Source: Bacteroidales bacterium
GTDB lineage: Bacteria > Bacteroidota > Bacteroidia > Bacteroidales > UBA932
NCBI GenBank assembly: GCA_017437825.1
Contig: JAFRXC010000014.1
Coordinates: forward strand, 1 to 39,392
Direction of reading: 5' to 3'
Length of the DNA: 39,392 bases
Within the stretch, counting starts at the first letter, position 1, and each line of letters opens with the position of its first letter. Shown here one piece after another: positions 24,623 to 33,199 of this stretch. A model generated the notes under the pieces. It worked only from the letters and a program-made list of their open reading frames with translations, did not search any database and was not told where the DNA came from. Position numbers and translations under genes: made by a program.

Positions 24623-26287
24623 ATGCTAAAACTGTCTAAAGTAGTTTTATTTTTTGCATCTCTCTTTGTTTTTTTGAGCGCCTCTGCCCAGGAACTGTCT
24701 GTTTCACAGATGGTTTCCCAGATGTATGATACCCAGGCCCAGCTCCTCGAGGACTTCAAGTCAGAGCAGCTTTACCTGCGTCAGAAAGGCGATATGGCGT
24801 CCATAGCAAGCGAAGTGAACGCCGACATGAAAGTCAACGGCGTGACTGCAAGGGACTTCATAGCAAGCAGGAATCTCGTACTCATAGAGATGCGCCACAG
24901 TAAAGATGCAGGCAAGAAGGCAATTGCTGCATTCTTCGACTCCCGCAACATGCAGCCCGCGGACGAGCTGCCCCTTTTCAACGATTACCTCAGGGCAAAA
25001 TATACCGAAAGGACAGCCGCCACCACCGCGGCAAGGATCAACCTGGACTATTCCGCTTCAGCCGGACTGGTTCCCGACATGCCCAGGAAGGTCAAGGTGA
25101 CCTCCAATTCCGACGAGCCCGTGACCGGCGGAAAACTATGGATGTTCTCCAATGGAATCAGGGTCATCTACAAGCAGGACAAGAAAGCCAGGGACATAGC
25201 GTATACCCTGATGACTCGCGGGGGTTACAGCAGCATAGAAGGTCTTGAATATGGCCAGGGAGCCTATGTAGAAGACCTGCTGCCCCTTTTCAAAGTCAGG
25301 GGGATGAGTGGCTCCGCTTTTCGCAACATGCTGGCCCTCAATGGAATAAGTATGAAGGCGGATGTAACCCTTATGGACTTGTCCATAAACGGATACGCTC
25401 CTTCCAACAGTCTTGAACTCCTTGTCCAGGCGCTGGTTGCCGTGACAGGCAGCGCAAAGGCCGACCCCGCGGCATACGAATACTTCTGCGAGCAGCCCCG
25501 CGGCACTTCAAAGGAGGCCGTCATCGACAGCCTTTTCCGCCCGGACTTCGTCTATACTCCTTATAAGTATGACGTGGAACTGTCGAAGGACCTTATGCAA
25601 AGGGCCCTCGACCAGTGCTTCACTGACAGGTTCTCCAATATTGACGACGGAATCATAGTACTTACCTCCAGCCTGAGCGAAGTTCAGGTACAGACGGTGC
25701 TTAATAAGTATCTGGGCGCTTTCCAGACCAACAGCAAGTATGCAATCTTCCCTCATCTGCAGTATCAGCAGAGGACGGGTACGGCCACATACTTTGCGCA
25801 GGGAACTCCCGAGATCTGCTGTGCAATGTCTATGTTTCTGTCTTTGAGCGCGGAGAGCTATCTTTCACTCCGTCTTGCCGAAATCATCATCCAGAACGCG
25901 GTGCGCAAGGTCTATAAAGGCAATGCCGTATCTCTTGCTTCCAGTTTTGAGGTGTATCCTTATGAAAGGTACTCGCTCCTTGTCACCGTGGAAGGACTCT
26001 CCTCCCGTCCTGACGTCCAGAATGTCTGGAAAGTCATTCAGGACTGCGCCGAGGAAGAATATGACAAGGACGACATCAAGACCTACAGGTCCCAGCTCAT
26101 CGGTGTCATCTCAGAAGAGATGTCCGACAATCTTGCCAAAGCCGACTTTGCCATAGGCAGGTACTGCGGCCGCAAGGACTTTCTTACCAATTACCAGTCC
26201 CGCCTGGAGAAGATAAGTCCCGAACAGGTGTCCGACATCCTTCAGGCCATAGCCGAGGCCAGCAGGGTAGAGTATATCCAGAGATGA
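24623..26287 (+). CDS. Secreted M16-like protein lacking the catalytic motif
   Basis: The 554-residue protein has a signal peptide (VVLFFASLFVFLSASAQ) and a helical N-terminal region of about 160 residues. It then has a peptidase M16-like fold: GKLWMFSNGIRVIYKQDKKA (170-189) corresponds to the first strands of M16 domains, and YTLMTRGGYSSIEGLEYGQGA to the region before the zinc motif. Where active enzymes have HxxEH, this has GAYVEDLL (213-220), so no zinc site is visible. A second M16-like domain seems to follow (EICCAMSMFLSLSAESYLSL onward). It is likely a non-catalytic periplasmic relative, perhaps a partner or chaperone subunit. It overlaps the DUF3109 gene by four bases. The M16 assignment is by pattern, not by alignment. 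Confidence 0.7.
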   Translation: MLKLSKVVLFFASLFVFLSASAQELSVSQMVSQMYDTQAQLLEDFKSEQLYLRQKGDMASIASEVNADMKVNGVTARDFIASRNLVLIEMRHSKDAGKKAIAAFFDSRNMQPADELPLFNDYLRAKYTERTAATTAARINLDYSASAGLVPDMPRKVKVTSNSDEPVTGGKLWMFSNGIRVIYKQDKKARDIAYTLMTRGGYSSIEGLEYGQGAYVEDLLPLFKVRGMSGSAFRNMLALNGISMKADVTLMDLSINGYAPSNSLELLVQALVAVTGSAKADPAAYEYFCEQPRGTSKEAVIDSLFRPDFVYTPYKYDVELSKDLMQRALDQCFTDRFSNIDDGIIVLTSSLSEVQVQTVLNKYLGAFQTNSKYAIFPHLQYQQRTGTATYFAQGTPEICCAMSMFLSLSAESYLSLRLAEIIIQNAVRKVYKGNAVSLASSFEVYPYERYSLLVTVEGLSSRPDVQNVWKVIQDCAEEEYDKDDIKTYRSQLIGVISEEMSDNLAKADFAIGRYCGRKDFLTNYQSRLEKISPEQVSDILQAIAEASRVEYIQR

Positions 26288-26892
26288 GTGCGGAGAGGGA
26301 TTACGGCGTCATTTTCCAGATAGGGGACATACTTGTCTCAGAAGAAGTCATAACCGAGTTCTTCTGCTGCGACTATCCTGTTTGCAAGGGCGAATGCTGC
26401 ATAGCCGGCGAATTCGGCGCCCCCCTGGAGGAGGAGGAACTTCAGGTGTTGGAGGACGAGTATCCCGCATTCGGTAAATATATGCCTGACGACGGTCACG
26501 CGGCGGTTGAAGCCAAGGGCTTCTTCGAGGTGGACATCGAGGGAGACCTCGTCACCACGGTTTCTCGGGGAGGCGAGTGTGCGTATTCGTTCACGGACGC
26601 TGAGGGAAACCGTCTCTGCGCCATAGAGAAATGCTTCTTCAAGGGGGAGTGTGCAATGCGCAAGCCCCGTTCGTGCTGGCTCTACCCGGTGAGGGTCACA
26701 AAGCTTACCGGAGGAGGCCTTGCCCTGAATTACCACCGTTGGGACATATGCAAGGCCGCTGTCCTGAAGGGACAGAAAGAAGGGATTCACGTCTATGAAT
26801 TCTTGCGTGAACCCCTTTCAGAGTTGTTCGGAGCCGATTTCTATGAGGCTTTGTGCGCTGCCGCGGCTAAGTTTCGGGATTCCGAAATTTGA
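26284..26892 (+). CDS. DUF3109 family cysteine-rich protein
   Basis: The 202-residue protein closely follows the DUF3109 pattern. It has FCCDYPVCKGECCIAGEFGAP (residues 27-47), GGECAYSFTD, RLCAIEKCFFKGEC, RKPRSCWLYPVRV and LNYHRWDICKAA. The conserved cysteines suggest bound zinc or iron, and the family is related to the YkgJ-like chelators. Function is unknown. No signal peptide is present, so it is cytosolic. It starts within the stop of the M16-like gene (ATGA) and its last 26 bases overlap the convergent membrane protein gene. Confidence 0.85.
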   Translation: MSAERDYGVIFQIGDILVSEEVITEFFCCDYPVCKGECCIAGEFGAPLEEEELQVLEDEYPAFGKYMPDDGHAAVEAKGFFEVDIEGDLVTTVSRGGECAYSFTDAEGNRLCAIEKCFFKGECAMRKPRSCWLYPVRVTKLTGGGLALNYHRWDICKAAVLKGQKEGIHVYEFLREPLSELFGADFYEALCAAAAKFRDSEI

Positions 26893-27334
26893 ATTCCAGC
26901 CCTGAGGCCAGTCTGGCCACGTCCTTGGAGATGCCTTCCATATAGAATCCGGCCATTTCCCTTGTAAGGGTTACCCTGTCTTCCCACGTCCTTGTGGCGC
27001 GGTAGAACTTGTTGCGGAGCCTGAATGTCATATTCTCGCCTTCCTCAGTCTCCAGCTGGTACCCGTGGTCTTCCATATAACTGACAATGCCGTCCCTGAT
27101 CTGCGAGTACTCTCCGAGAATCCTGACGCCGCGCTTGACATACCCGAATCTGGGATAAAGGGCAGATACTGCAAGGAACATCAGGGCTATGAAGCCTACG
27201 GATTTCCACCCGTTCCTGAACATTATGTTTATGTCGGGGCTCACCATCTTGAGAGCGACCAGTATGCAGAGGATTATGGTCACGATCAGGGAGATGTAAA
27301 CGAAGTATTTGAGGGCTCTAATTATGTATTTCAT
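26867..27334 (-). CDS. Small membrane protein of unknown function
   Basis: The 155-residue protein has two N-terminal membrane helices (about 8-28 and 45-62, FIALMFLAVSALYPRFGY) and a soluble C-terminal domain of about 85 residues (RFGYVKRGVRILGEYSQIRD onward, then MTFRLRNKFYRATRTWEDRV). It resembles small conserved membrane proteins of Bacteroidota without known role. A perfect -7 box lies only five bases before the ATG, so the mRNA may have almost no leader. Its end overlaps the DUF3109 gene by 26 bases in convergent orientation. Confidence 0.7.
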   Translation of the reverse strand: MKYIIRALKYFVYISLIVTIILCILVALKMVSPDINIMFRNGWKSVGFIALMFLAVSALYPRFGYVKRGVRILGEYSQIRDGIVSYMEDHGYQLETEEGENMTFRLRNKFYRATRTWEDRVTLTREMAGFYMEGISKDVARLASGLEFKFRNPET

Positions 27335-27339
27335 ATATA

Positions 27340-27347
27340 CAAAGATA
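27340..27347 (-). promoter_or_regulatory. -7 box next to start codon
   Basis: The minus strand reads TATCTTTG, then TATAT, then the ATG of the membrane protein gene. TTAG lies 20 bases upstream as a -33-like element. Transcription would begin within a few bases of the start codon. Confidence 0.55.
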
Positions 27348-27399
27348 GTGGAAGTGTACGAATTTTGCTAAATTCGCAGTGTATTAAAAAACAACAGCA

Positions 27400-28314
27400 A
27401 TGAAAGAAGATCCGTTAGAGAGGCTTGACCGCCTGGAGAAAGAAAAGAAAACCGGCTCCAACACAGCAAAAACCGTGATGATTGCCCTTATAGCCTTGTG
27501 TGTCGCCCTGGGAGCGGCCCTGGCCTATATCTGGCTTTCCAAGGCATCTCTTGTCAAGGACCTCAACGTAGAGAAAGAAGAGCTGACAGAACAGATCATA
27601 GCCCTTCAGGGAGACTACGAGAACCTTTCCTCTGACTATGAGAACATCAACGTCCAGTTGGACTCCTCCCGCGAAGAGGTCGCACAGCTGGTAGAGAGAA
27701 TCCAGCAGACCGAGGCCACCAACAGGGCTAAGATGCGTCAGTACGAGAAAGAGCTGGGCACTCTCAGGTCCATTATGCGTAACTACATAGTTCAGATAGA
27801 TTCCCTCAACACCCTCAATCACCAGCTGACGGCCGAGGCCGCCGCCGCACGCCAGGAGGCTGCCACAAGCAAGCGCGAGAACGAGGCCCTGAGCCAGCAA
27901 GTAGAGGCCCTGACGGGCCAGGTGGCCGCAGGCTCCGTCATAAAGGCTCGCGGACTAAGGCTCGAGGCAATGAACAGTTCCGACAAGACAACCGACAGGA
28001 GCAGCAGGGTAATAAGGCTCATAACATCTCTGAGCCTGGTAGAGAACGAGCTTGCTCCCAAGGGCCCTGTAAGGGTGTATATAAGGGTTTACAATCCTGA
28101 AGGACAGCTTCTGGTCAACTCTTACAGCATTCCTTTCACTGTAGACGGAGAGAGGATGGAGGCGTCTGCATCCCGTGAGGTTGACTATAACGGAAAAGAG
28201 GTGGAGATGAGTATCTACCTTAACGAAATCCCCGAATTCCATAAGGGAATATACACTGTGGAGGCCTTTACTGAGCAGGGCTTGCTGGGAAGCGCTGAAC
28301 TGCTGCTCAGATGA
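27400..28314 (+). CDS. Membrane-anchored coiled-coil protein of unknown function
   Basis: This 304-residue protein has a short charged cytoplasmic segment (1-23, with KEKKTGSNTAK), one membrane helix (about 24-46, TVMIALIALCVALGAALAYI), a long coiled coil (about 55-180, many Glu/Gln/Leu heptads, LTEQIIALQGDYENLSSDYE), and a C-terminal beta-rich domain (about 205-304, with PVRVYIRVYNPEGQLL and MSIYLNEIPEFHKGIYTVEA). I do not recognise a named family. The layout suggests a periplasmic structural or spacing protein. It overlaps hemW by four bases, but the two have no known functional link. TAAATTCG at 27369-27376 is a one-mismatch -7 box. Confidence 0.75.
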   Translation: MKEDPLERLDRLEKEKKTGSNTAKTVMIALIALCVALGAALAYIWLSKASLVKDLNVEKEELTEQIIALQGDYENLSSDYENINVQLDSSREEVAQLVERIQQTEATNRAKMRQYEKELGTLRSIMRNYIVQIDSLNTLNHQLTAEAAAARQEAATSKRENEALSQQVEALTGQVAAGSVIKARGLRLEAMNSSDKTTDRSSRVIRLITSLSLVENELAPKGPVRVYIRVYNPEGQLLVNSYSIPFTVDGERMEASASREVDYNGKEVEMSIYLNEIPEFHKGIYTVEAFTEQGLLGSAELLLR

Positions 28315-29294
28315 TTTACATCCACGTTCCCTTTTGCAAAAGTTTCTGCACCTACTGCGATTTCTACTCTGAAATCTGTTCCGGTAAGGTGCAGAAACTT
28401 TTTGTGGAGGAACTCGGCCGTGAGATAGAGCGCCGCCGCTCCGAGATAGAAGGCACCCTGGCGCTCAATACCTTGTATATAGGAGGAGGAACTCCATCCG
28501 TCCTGGCTCCCGAACTGCTGAAACGGATAGTGGATAAGCTGGGATATGGCCCCTATCAGGAGTTTACGGTGGAGGTGAACCCGGACGACATCACCCCTGA
28601 TTATGCCGCATTCCTCAAATCCCTGGGTGTCACCCGCGTGAGTATGGGAGTGCAGTCTTTCAATGACGATATCCTGCGCTGGATGAACCGCCGTCACGAC
28701 GGCACATGCGCCAGGGAGGCGTTTCGGCGCCTGCGTCAGGCCGGCTTCGACAACATAAGCATAGATCTGATTTACGGACTGTCCCAGTTGACTCCCGGAC
28801 TTTGGAAAGAGACGCTGGACCAGGCCTTGGAGCTGGCTCCGGAGCATATCTCAGCTTACCAGCTGACAGTTGAGGAAGGAAGCACCCTGGCTGAGATGAT
28901 AGAGACTGGAACGTATGCAGAAGCGTCTGACGAGGCCTGCGCCGCACAGTACCGGTTGCTTTGCGGCAAGTTGAAGTCCGCCGGCTACCATCATTACGAA
29001 ATATCCAATTTTGCAGTCCCTGGAAAGGAAGCTGTCCACAATTCCGCTTACTGGAGAAGGGTGCCGTATGTGGGGCTGGGCCCTGGGGCCCACTCCCTCA
29101 TAGGCACGGATCTAAGGAGTTGGAATTCCCAGCAGACAAGCGGATGGACTTCCGAATGCGAACATCTCACGCCGGAACAGATTCGTGAAGAAGAACTGAT
29201 GCTGGGCCTGCGTACAGACCGTGGGGCCTGCGGAATGAAAATCCCGGAGGAGGACTGGTTTATTTCAGATTCTATAATAGCAGGTCTTATATAG
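28311..29294 (+). CDS. hemW: HemW-like radical SAM protein with a shortened C-terminus
   Basis: The 327-residue protein begins MIYIHVPFCKSFCTYCDFYS, with the radical SAM cysteines Cys9, Cys13 and Cys16. It also has TLYIGGGTPSVL, EVNPDDIT, RVSMGVQSF, ISIDLIYGL and HYEISNFAVPG. These mark the HemW family, heme chaperones once called oxygen-independent coproporphyrinogen oxidase, with three rather than four N-terminal Cys positions. Usual family length is about 370-380. Here the segment after MLGLRTDRG is cut short, but the typical terminal FISDSII is kept, pointing to an internal loss of about 40-50 residues in the HemW C-terminal domain. Its end overlaps the convergent aminopeptidase gene by eight bases. 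Confidence 0.88.
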   Translation: MIYIHVPFCKSFCTYCDFYSEICSGKVQKLFVEELGREIERRRSEIEGTLALNTLYIGGGTPSVLAPELLKRIVDKLGYGPYQEFTVEVNPDDITPDYAAFLKSLGVTRVSMGVQSFNDDILRWMNRRHDGTCAREAFRRLRQAGFDNISIDLIYGLSQLTPGLWKETLDQALELAPEHISAYQLTVEEGSTLAEMIETGTYAEASDEACAAQYRLLCGKLKSAGYHHYEISNFAVPGKEAVHNSAYWRRVPYVGLGPGAHSLIGTDLRSWNSQQTSGWTSECEHLTPEQIREEELMLGLRTDRGACGMKIPEEDWFISDSIIAGLI

Positions 29295-31020
29295 GCCTTG
29301 TCTTTTCCTGGAGCCACTGCGCCACTTCGGCGGGGAGGTGGTCTTTCAGACTGTCGTATACCTTTGCGTTGTAGGCGTTGAGCCAGTTTATTTCTTCTTC
29401 CGTCATAAGGTTGCGGATGATGGCTCCCGTGTCTATGTGGCACAGCGTCAGGTTCTCCCATTCCAGCCAGTCGCCAAATTCGTTGCTACCTGACTCGCGG
29501 CAGAGGAGGACGCTTTCGTGGCGCACTCCGTGCTGTCCCTCGCGGTACAGGCCTGGCTCGTCGCTGACTATCATTCCCGGCAGCAGTGGCTGGCGGTTGA
29601 AGTTCTGGCGTATGTCCTGGGGGCCTTCGTGCACTCCCAGGAAGTAGCCTATTCCGTGGCCGGTGCCGTGGCCGAAATTGCGCTTTGCTTGCCACAGCGG
29701 GCTTCTGGCCACTGCATCCAGCTGGCATCCTGCGGTGCCCTTTGGGAATATGCTGCGTGCCAGGTTGATGTGTCCGCGAAGCACCAGGGTGTAGTCCTGC
29801 ATTTCCAGGTATGTGCAGGGTCCCATCGGGACGGTGCGGGTAATGTCGGTGGTGCCGAATATGAACTGCCCGCCGGAATCGTTCAGGTATAGGCCGTGGG
29901 GTTCTATTACGGGGGCGTCCTGCTCCGGGGTGATGTAGTGAGGCAGCGCCGCCCCGGGGCCATAGGCCGATATGGTTGCGAAGCTCTCGCCCTTGAATCC
30001 GTCAATCTCGGCGCGAAGGGCGCTCTGCTCTATGCAGGCGTCCCATTCGGTAATGCGCTGGCCGCTCTGCACCGACTTTTCCAGCCAGTACAGGAACCGC
30101 TCCATAGCGATGCCGTCGTAGAAGTGAGCCAGACGCATTCCCTCAATTTCGGTAGCGTTCTTAACTGCCTTGCGCAGGGGGACGGGAGAAGGGCCGCAGA
30201 CGCGGCTTTCTGCATCCATCATATTGTATATGTGGTAGTTCAGGGTAGAAGGGTCTACGTAAGTGCTGCCCTGGAGGTCTCCAAGGGAGAGAAAGACGTC
30301 GTCATAGCTCTCGCGGGCGAACCAGCGCACCTCGTCGGGGGTTACTATCAGGTAGGATATCACAAGGGGGTTGTAGTCGATGTCGCTGGCGCGGACGTTC
30401 AGAAGCCAGGCAATCTCGTCCAGGGCGGTCAGGAGCATATTGTCGCATCCCTTTGAACGCAGGAAAGAGCGAAGCCACTCTATTTTTGCCTCGCTGCTTT
30501 CTCCTGCCTGGGCTTCACTGAGCTTGATTATGGGCGTGGCGGGGATGGCTGGCCTGTCTGTCCACAGGCAGTCCAGGAGGTCGGGGACGCTGACTATGCG
30601 CACTTCTGTGTCCTCGTCGAAGGCATCCTTTATTTCCTGTATGAAGGTGACGCTCTGGCAAAGCCCGTCAACTGCGATATTCACGTAGTTGCGGCCCTGG
30701 AAAGCCACGGATGAGAGCCATTCCGGGATGAGCACCTGCTCGGGTATGCGCGTCTTGTGGAGAGCTATACCGCTCCCGGCCAGCTGCTGCACTGCCTGGA
30801 TGAAGTAACGGGTGTCCGTCCAAAGCCCGGCGTGGTCCAGCGTGACCACTATGTCTCCGGCCTCACCGGTAAAGCCGGACAGCCATTCCACCTGTTTCCA
30901 GCGGGGGGCCGGATACTCGCTGCTGTGCGGGTCTGAACCACTGATTAATACTGCATCCCAGCCTCTGGAGCGCATCACTTCCCTCAGCGCTTCCACTCTT
31001 TGTGCGTAATTGATATCCAT
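29287..31020 (-). CDS. Xaa-Pro aminopeptidase (M24B)
   Basis: The 577-residue metallopeptidase has two creatinase-like N-terminal domains, the first with SDPHSSEYPAPRWKQVEWLS near 29-48. The C-terminal pita-bread domain carries the metal ligands: LNDSGGQFIFGTTDITRT gives two Asp, GHGTGHGIGYFLGVHEGP gives His, SDEPGLY gives Glu, and GVRHESVLL gives the final Glu. It releases N-terminal residues before proline, in the cytosol as no signal peptide is present. The N-terminus fits the family, so the ATG at 31020 is probably right. A perfect -7 box ends four bases before it, suggesting a leaderless mRNA. It converges on hemW and diverges from dusB. Confidence 0.94.
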   Translation of the reverse strand: MDINYAQRVEALREVMRSRGWDAVLISGSDPHSSEYPAPRWKQVEWLSGFTGEAGDIVVTLDHAGLWTDTRYFIQAVQQLAGSGIALHKTRIPEQVLIPEWLSSVAFQGRNYVNIAVDGLCQSVTFIQEIKDAFDEDTEVRIVSVPDLLDCLWTDRPAIPATPIIKLSEAQAGESSEAKIEWLRSFLRSKGCDNMLLTALDEIAWLLNVRASDIDYNPLVISYLIVTPDEVRWFARESYDDVFLSLGDLQGSTYVDPSTLNYHIYNMMDAESRVCGPSPVPLRKAVKNATEIEGMRLAHFYDGIAMERFLYWLEKSVQSGQRITEWDACIEQSALRAEIDGFKGESFATISAYGPGAALPHYITPEQDAPVIEPHGLYLNDSGGQFIFGTTDITRTVPMGPCTYLEMQDYTLVLRGHINLARSIFPKGTAGCQLDAVARSPLWQAKRNFGHGTGHGIGYFLGVHEGPQDIRQNFNRQPLLPGMIVSDEPGLYREGQHGVRHESVLLCRESGSNEFGDWLEWENLTLCHIDTGAIIRNLMTEEEINWLNAYNAKVYDSLKDHLPAEVAQWLQEKTRPI

Positions 31021-31024
31021 ACTT

Positions 31025-31032
31025 CAAATATA
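31025..31032 (-). promoter_or_regulatory. -7 box four bases before the aminopeptidase ATG
   Basis: The minus strand reads TATATTTG, then AAGT, then the start codon. No good -33 TTTG is visible. If used, the transcript would have essentially no leader. Confidence 0.5.
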
Positions 31033-31055
31033 ACAATTAATCGGTGCGTTTTTCT

Positions 31056-31063
31056 TATTTTTG
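31056..31063 (+). promoter_or_regulatory. -7 box of dusB
   Basis: TATTTTTG matches TAnnTTTG and ends nine bases before the ATG at 31073. It overlaps an in-frame TTG at 31061, which is therefore unlikely to be the start. Confidence 0.5.
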
Positions 31064-31072
31064 TACCTGCTT

Positions 31073-32107
31073 ATGCTTATAGGGAGTATAGATCTGGGAG
31101 ACAAGCCGGTGCTTCTGGCACCGATGGAAGATGTGACCGATGCATCTTTCCGCATCATCTGCAAGGAATATGGAGCGGATATGGTGTATACGGAATTCGT
31201 CCCCTCCGACGGACTCATCCGCGACGCCGACAAAGCCATAGCCAAGATGAAGACCAGCGAGGCCGAGGCTCCCATAGGCATACAGATTTACGGACACATA
31301 CCTTCCTCGATGGTGGACGCCGCAAAGATGGCCGACAACGCGGCCGAAATTGCTGGCGGCCACGGCTGCGACGTAGTGGACATCAATTTCGGCTGTCCGG
31401 TGCACAAGATTGCCGGCCGCGGTGCGGGCTCCGGTATGATGCGCGAGCCCGACAAGATGGTGGCCATCACCAAGGCCGTGGTTGAAGCCGTGGGCAAGCC
31501 CGTGACGGTGAAGACCCGCCTGGGCTGGGACGAGGGCTCCAAGATAATTGTGGAACTGGCCGAGAGGCTGCAGGACTGCGGCATCAGCGCCCTGACCATA
31601 CACGGCCGCACCCGCGCCCAGATGTATCGCGGCGATGCGGACTGGACCCTCATAGGCAAGGTCAAGGAGAATCCGCGTATGCACATCCCCATAATAGGCA
31701 ACGGCGACATCACTACCCCGCAGAGAGCAGCGGAATGCTTCGACCGCTACGGCGTGGACGGCATAATGATAGGCAGGGCTTCCTTTGGACATCCATGGAT
31801 ATTCAGGGACGTAAAGCACTACCTTCGCACCGGAGAGCTCCTTCCGCCAATGAGCGTGGCGGAGAGGGTGGCGCTGGCCAAGAGGCACTACGCCCTCTCT
31901 CTGGAGATGAAAGGCTCCCCGAGGGGAGTGTTCGAGATGCGCAGGCACCTTTCCTGCTATTTCAAAGGCCTTCCTGATTTCAAGGAGACACGCATAAAGC
32001 TGGTGACATCGATGGACCCGCAGGAGATATACGACCTGCTGGACAGCATCAACGAACGCTGGGGAGGCGAATCCATAGAAGAAAACAACAACGTATACGG
32101 AGTATAA
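31073..32107 (+). CDS. dusB: tRNA-dihydrouridine synthase B
   Basis: This 344-residue flavoenzyme reduces uridine to dihydrouridine in the tRNA D-loop. Markers are the start LGDKPVLLAPMEDVTDASFR (8-27), the catalytic Cys108 in VDINFGCPVHKIAGRGAGSG, VKTRLGWD, TIHGRTRAQMY, and the FMN phosphate site PIIGNGDITTPQ with GIMIGRASFGHPWIF. A C-terminal helical domain follows. ATG 31073 is chosen over TTG 31061, which lies in the -7 box. It is two bases upstream of lpxK and part of a run that includes tRNA-Ala. Confidence 0.93.
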   Translation: MLIGSIDLGDKPVLLAPMEDVTDASFRIICKEYGADMVYTEFVPSDGLIRDADKAIAKMKTSEAEAPIGIQIYGHIPSSMVDAAKMADNAAEIAGGHGCDVVDINFGCPVHKIAGRGAGSGMMREPDKMVAITKAVVEAVGKPVTVKTRLGWDEGSKIIVELAERLQDCGISALTIHGRTRAQMYRGDADWTLIGKVKENPRMHIPIIGNGDITTPQRAAECFDRYGVDGIMIGRASFGHPWIFRDVKHYLRTGELLPPMSVAERVALAKRHYALSLEMKGSPRGVFEMRRHLSCYFKGLPDFKETRIKLVTSMDPQEIYDLLDSINERWGGESIEENNNVYGV

Positions 32108-32109
32108 CA

Positions 32110-33183
32110 ATGCACGGGCAACTGATCCTATTCCCTTATTATCTGGCGCTGAAGATTCGTCACGCCATGTACGACCACAACTTCCTGTTCAAGTCCAAGG
32201 AAGCTGAGATTCCAACCATCTGCATAGGCAATGTGACGGTGGGCGGCACCGGAAAGACTCCTCATACGGAGATGATCCTGGACACGCTGATGCGTACGGA
32301 AGAATGGGGAAGACGCAACATAGCGGTGCTCTCCCGCGGATACAAGCGCAAGAGCAAGGGATTCAGGATAGTCGAAGCTAACGGAGAGGCTCTGACCTTC
32401 GGAGACGAACCTCTTCAGATCAAGCGCAATTATCCCTGGGCGACTGTCGCGGTGGACAAGGACCGCAACAACGGCTGCGACCTTCTTGCCCATCCGGAGA
32501 AATCACCCGTGAAGACCTACCCCGCCGCAGACCTCGTCGTGCTGGACGACGCCTTCCAGTACCGCAGGCTCAAGGCTACGGTCAACATAGTGCTGGTAGA
32601 TTACAACCACCCCGTGAGCAAGGACAGGCTGATGCCTTTGGGACGCCTGCGGGACCTGCCTGAACGCATTTCTAAGGCTCAGATTGTAATTGTGACCAAA
32701 TGCCCTCTCTACCTGCAGGAGGACGAGAAACAGCAGTTTGCCAGGGATCTCAAGATCCGCGAAGACCAGAAACTGTTCTTCACCAGTATAGACTATTCCC
32801 AGCCTGAGGCCATATTCCTGGAAGACTGCAATTCCAGGTATGTCTATTCCAACAAGGCAATCGTGTTCAGCGGCATTGCCGGGGACACACCGTTTGTACA
32901 GTACCTCAGCGGTACTTACAAGGTGGTTAAGCGCCTTGGTTTCGGCGACCATCACCGATACCGGAATTCCGATATAAGGGCAATATCTGCCGCCATTGAC
33001 AAATGGCCTACCGCAGCCGTAATCACTACAGAGAAGGACGCCCAGAGAATCAGGGAAGTCAGGAAACTGCCGTACAAGCTCAAGGAGAGGCTGTTCAAGG
33101 TGCCCATCAAGGTGGCTTTCCTGGAGCCGGAGGACGCCGAGGAGTTCCGTCGCACTCTGCTTGATGCCATAAGAGTTGATTAA
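32110..33183 (+). CDS. lpxK: Tetraacyldisaccharide 4'-kinase LpxK
   Basis: The 357-residue inner-membrane-associated kinase phosphorylates the 4' position of the lipid A disaccharide, giving lipid IVA. The Walker A loop is GNVTVGGTGKT (40-50). The motifs VLSRGYKRKSKG, FGDEPLQIKRN, VAVDKDRN and VVLDDAFQYRRL are all typical. The N-terminal hydrophobic segment (LILFPYYLALKIRHAMYD) is the membrane contact. It shows that the cell makes lipid A, hence an outer membrane. tRNA-Ala starts 34 bases after its stop. Confidence 0.95.
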   Translation: MHGQLILFPYYLALKIRHAMYDHNFLFKSKEAEIPTICIGNVTVGGTGKTPHTEMILDTLMRTEEWGRRNIAVLSRGYKRKSKGFRIVEANGEALTFGDEPLQIKRNYPWATVAVDKDRNNGCDLLAHPEKSPVKTYPAADLVVLDDAFQYRRLKATVNIVLVDYNHPVSKDRLMPLGRLRDLPERISKAQIVIVTKCPLYLQEDEKQQFARDLKIREDQKLFFTSIDYSQPEAIFLEDCNSRYVYSNKAIVFSGIAGDTPFVQYLSGTYKVVKRLGFGDHHRYRNSDIRAISAAIDKWPTAAVITTEKDAQRIREVRKLPYKLKERLFKVPIKVAFLEPEDAEEFRRTLLDAIRVD

Positions 33184-33199
33184 GTCCGAAAAAAATAGA

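Noticed and set aside
31055..32110. Long minus-strand open frame covering all of dusB
   Set aside because: The sense strand is an unmistakable DusB with all motifs. The antisense frame is low-complexity and His/Gly-rich, a by-product of GC-biased codon use.
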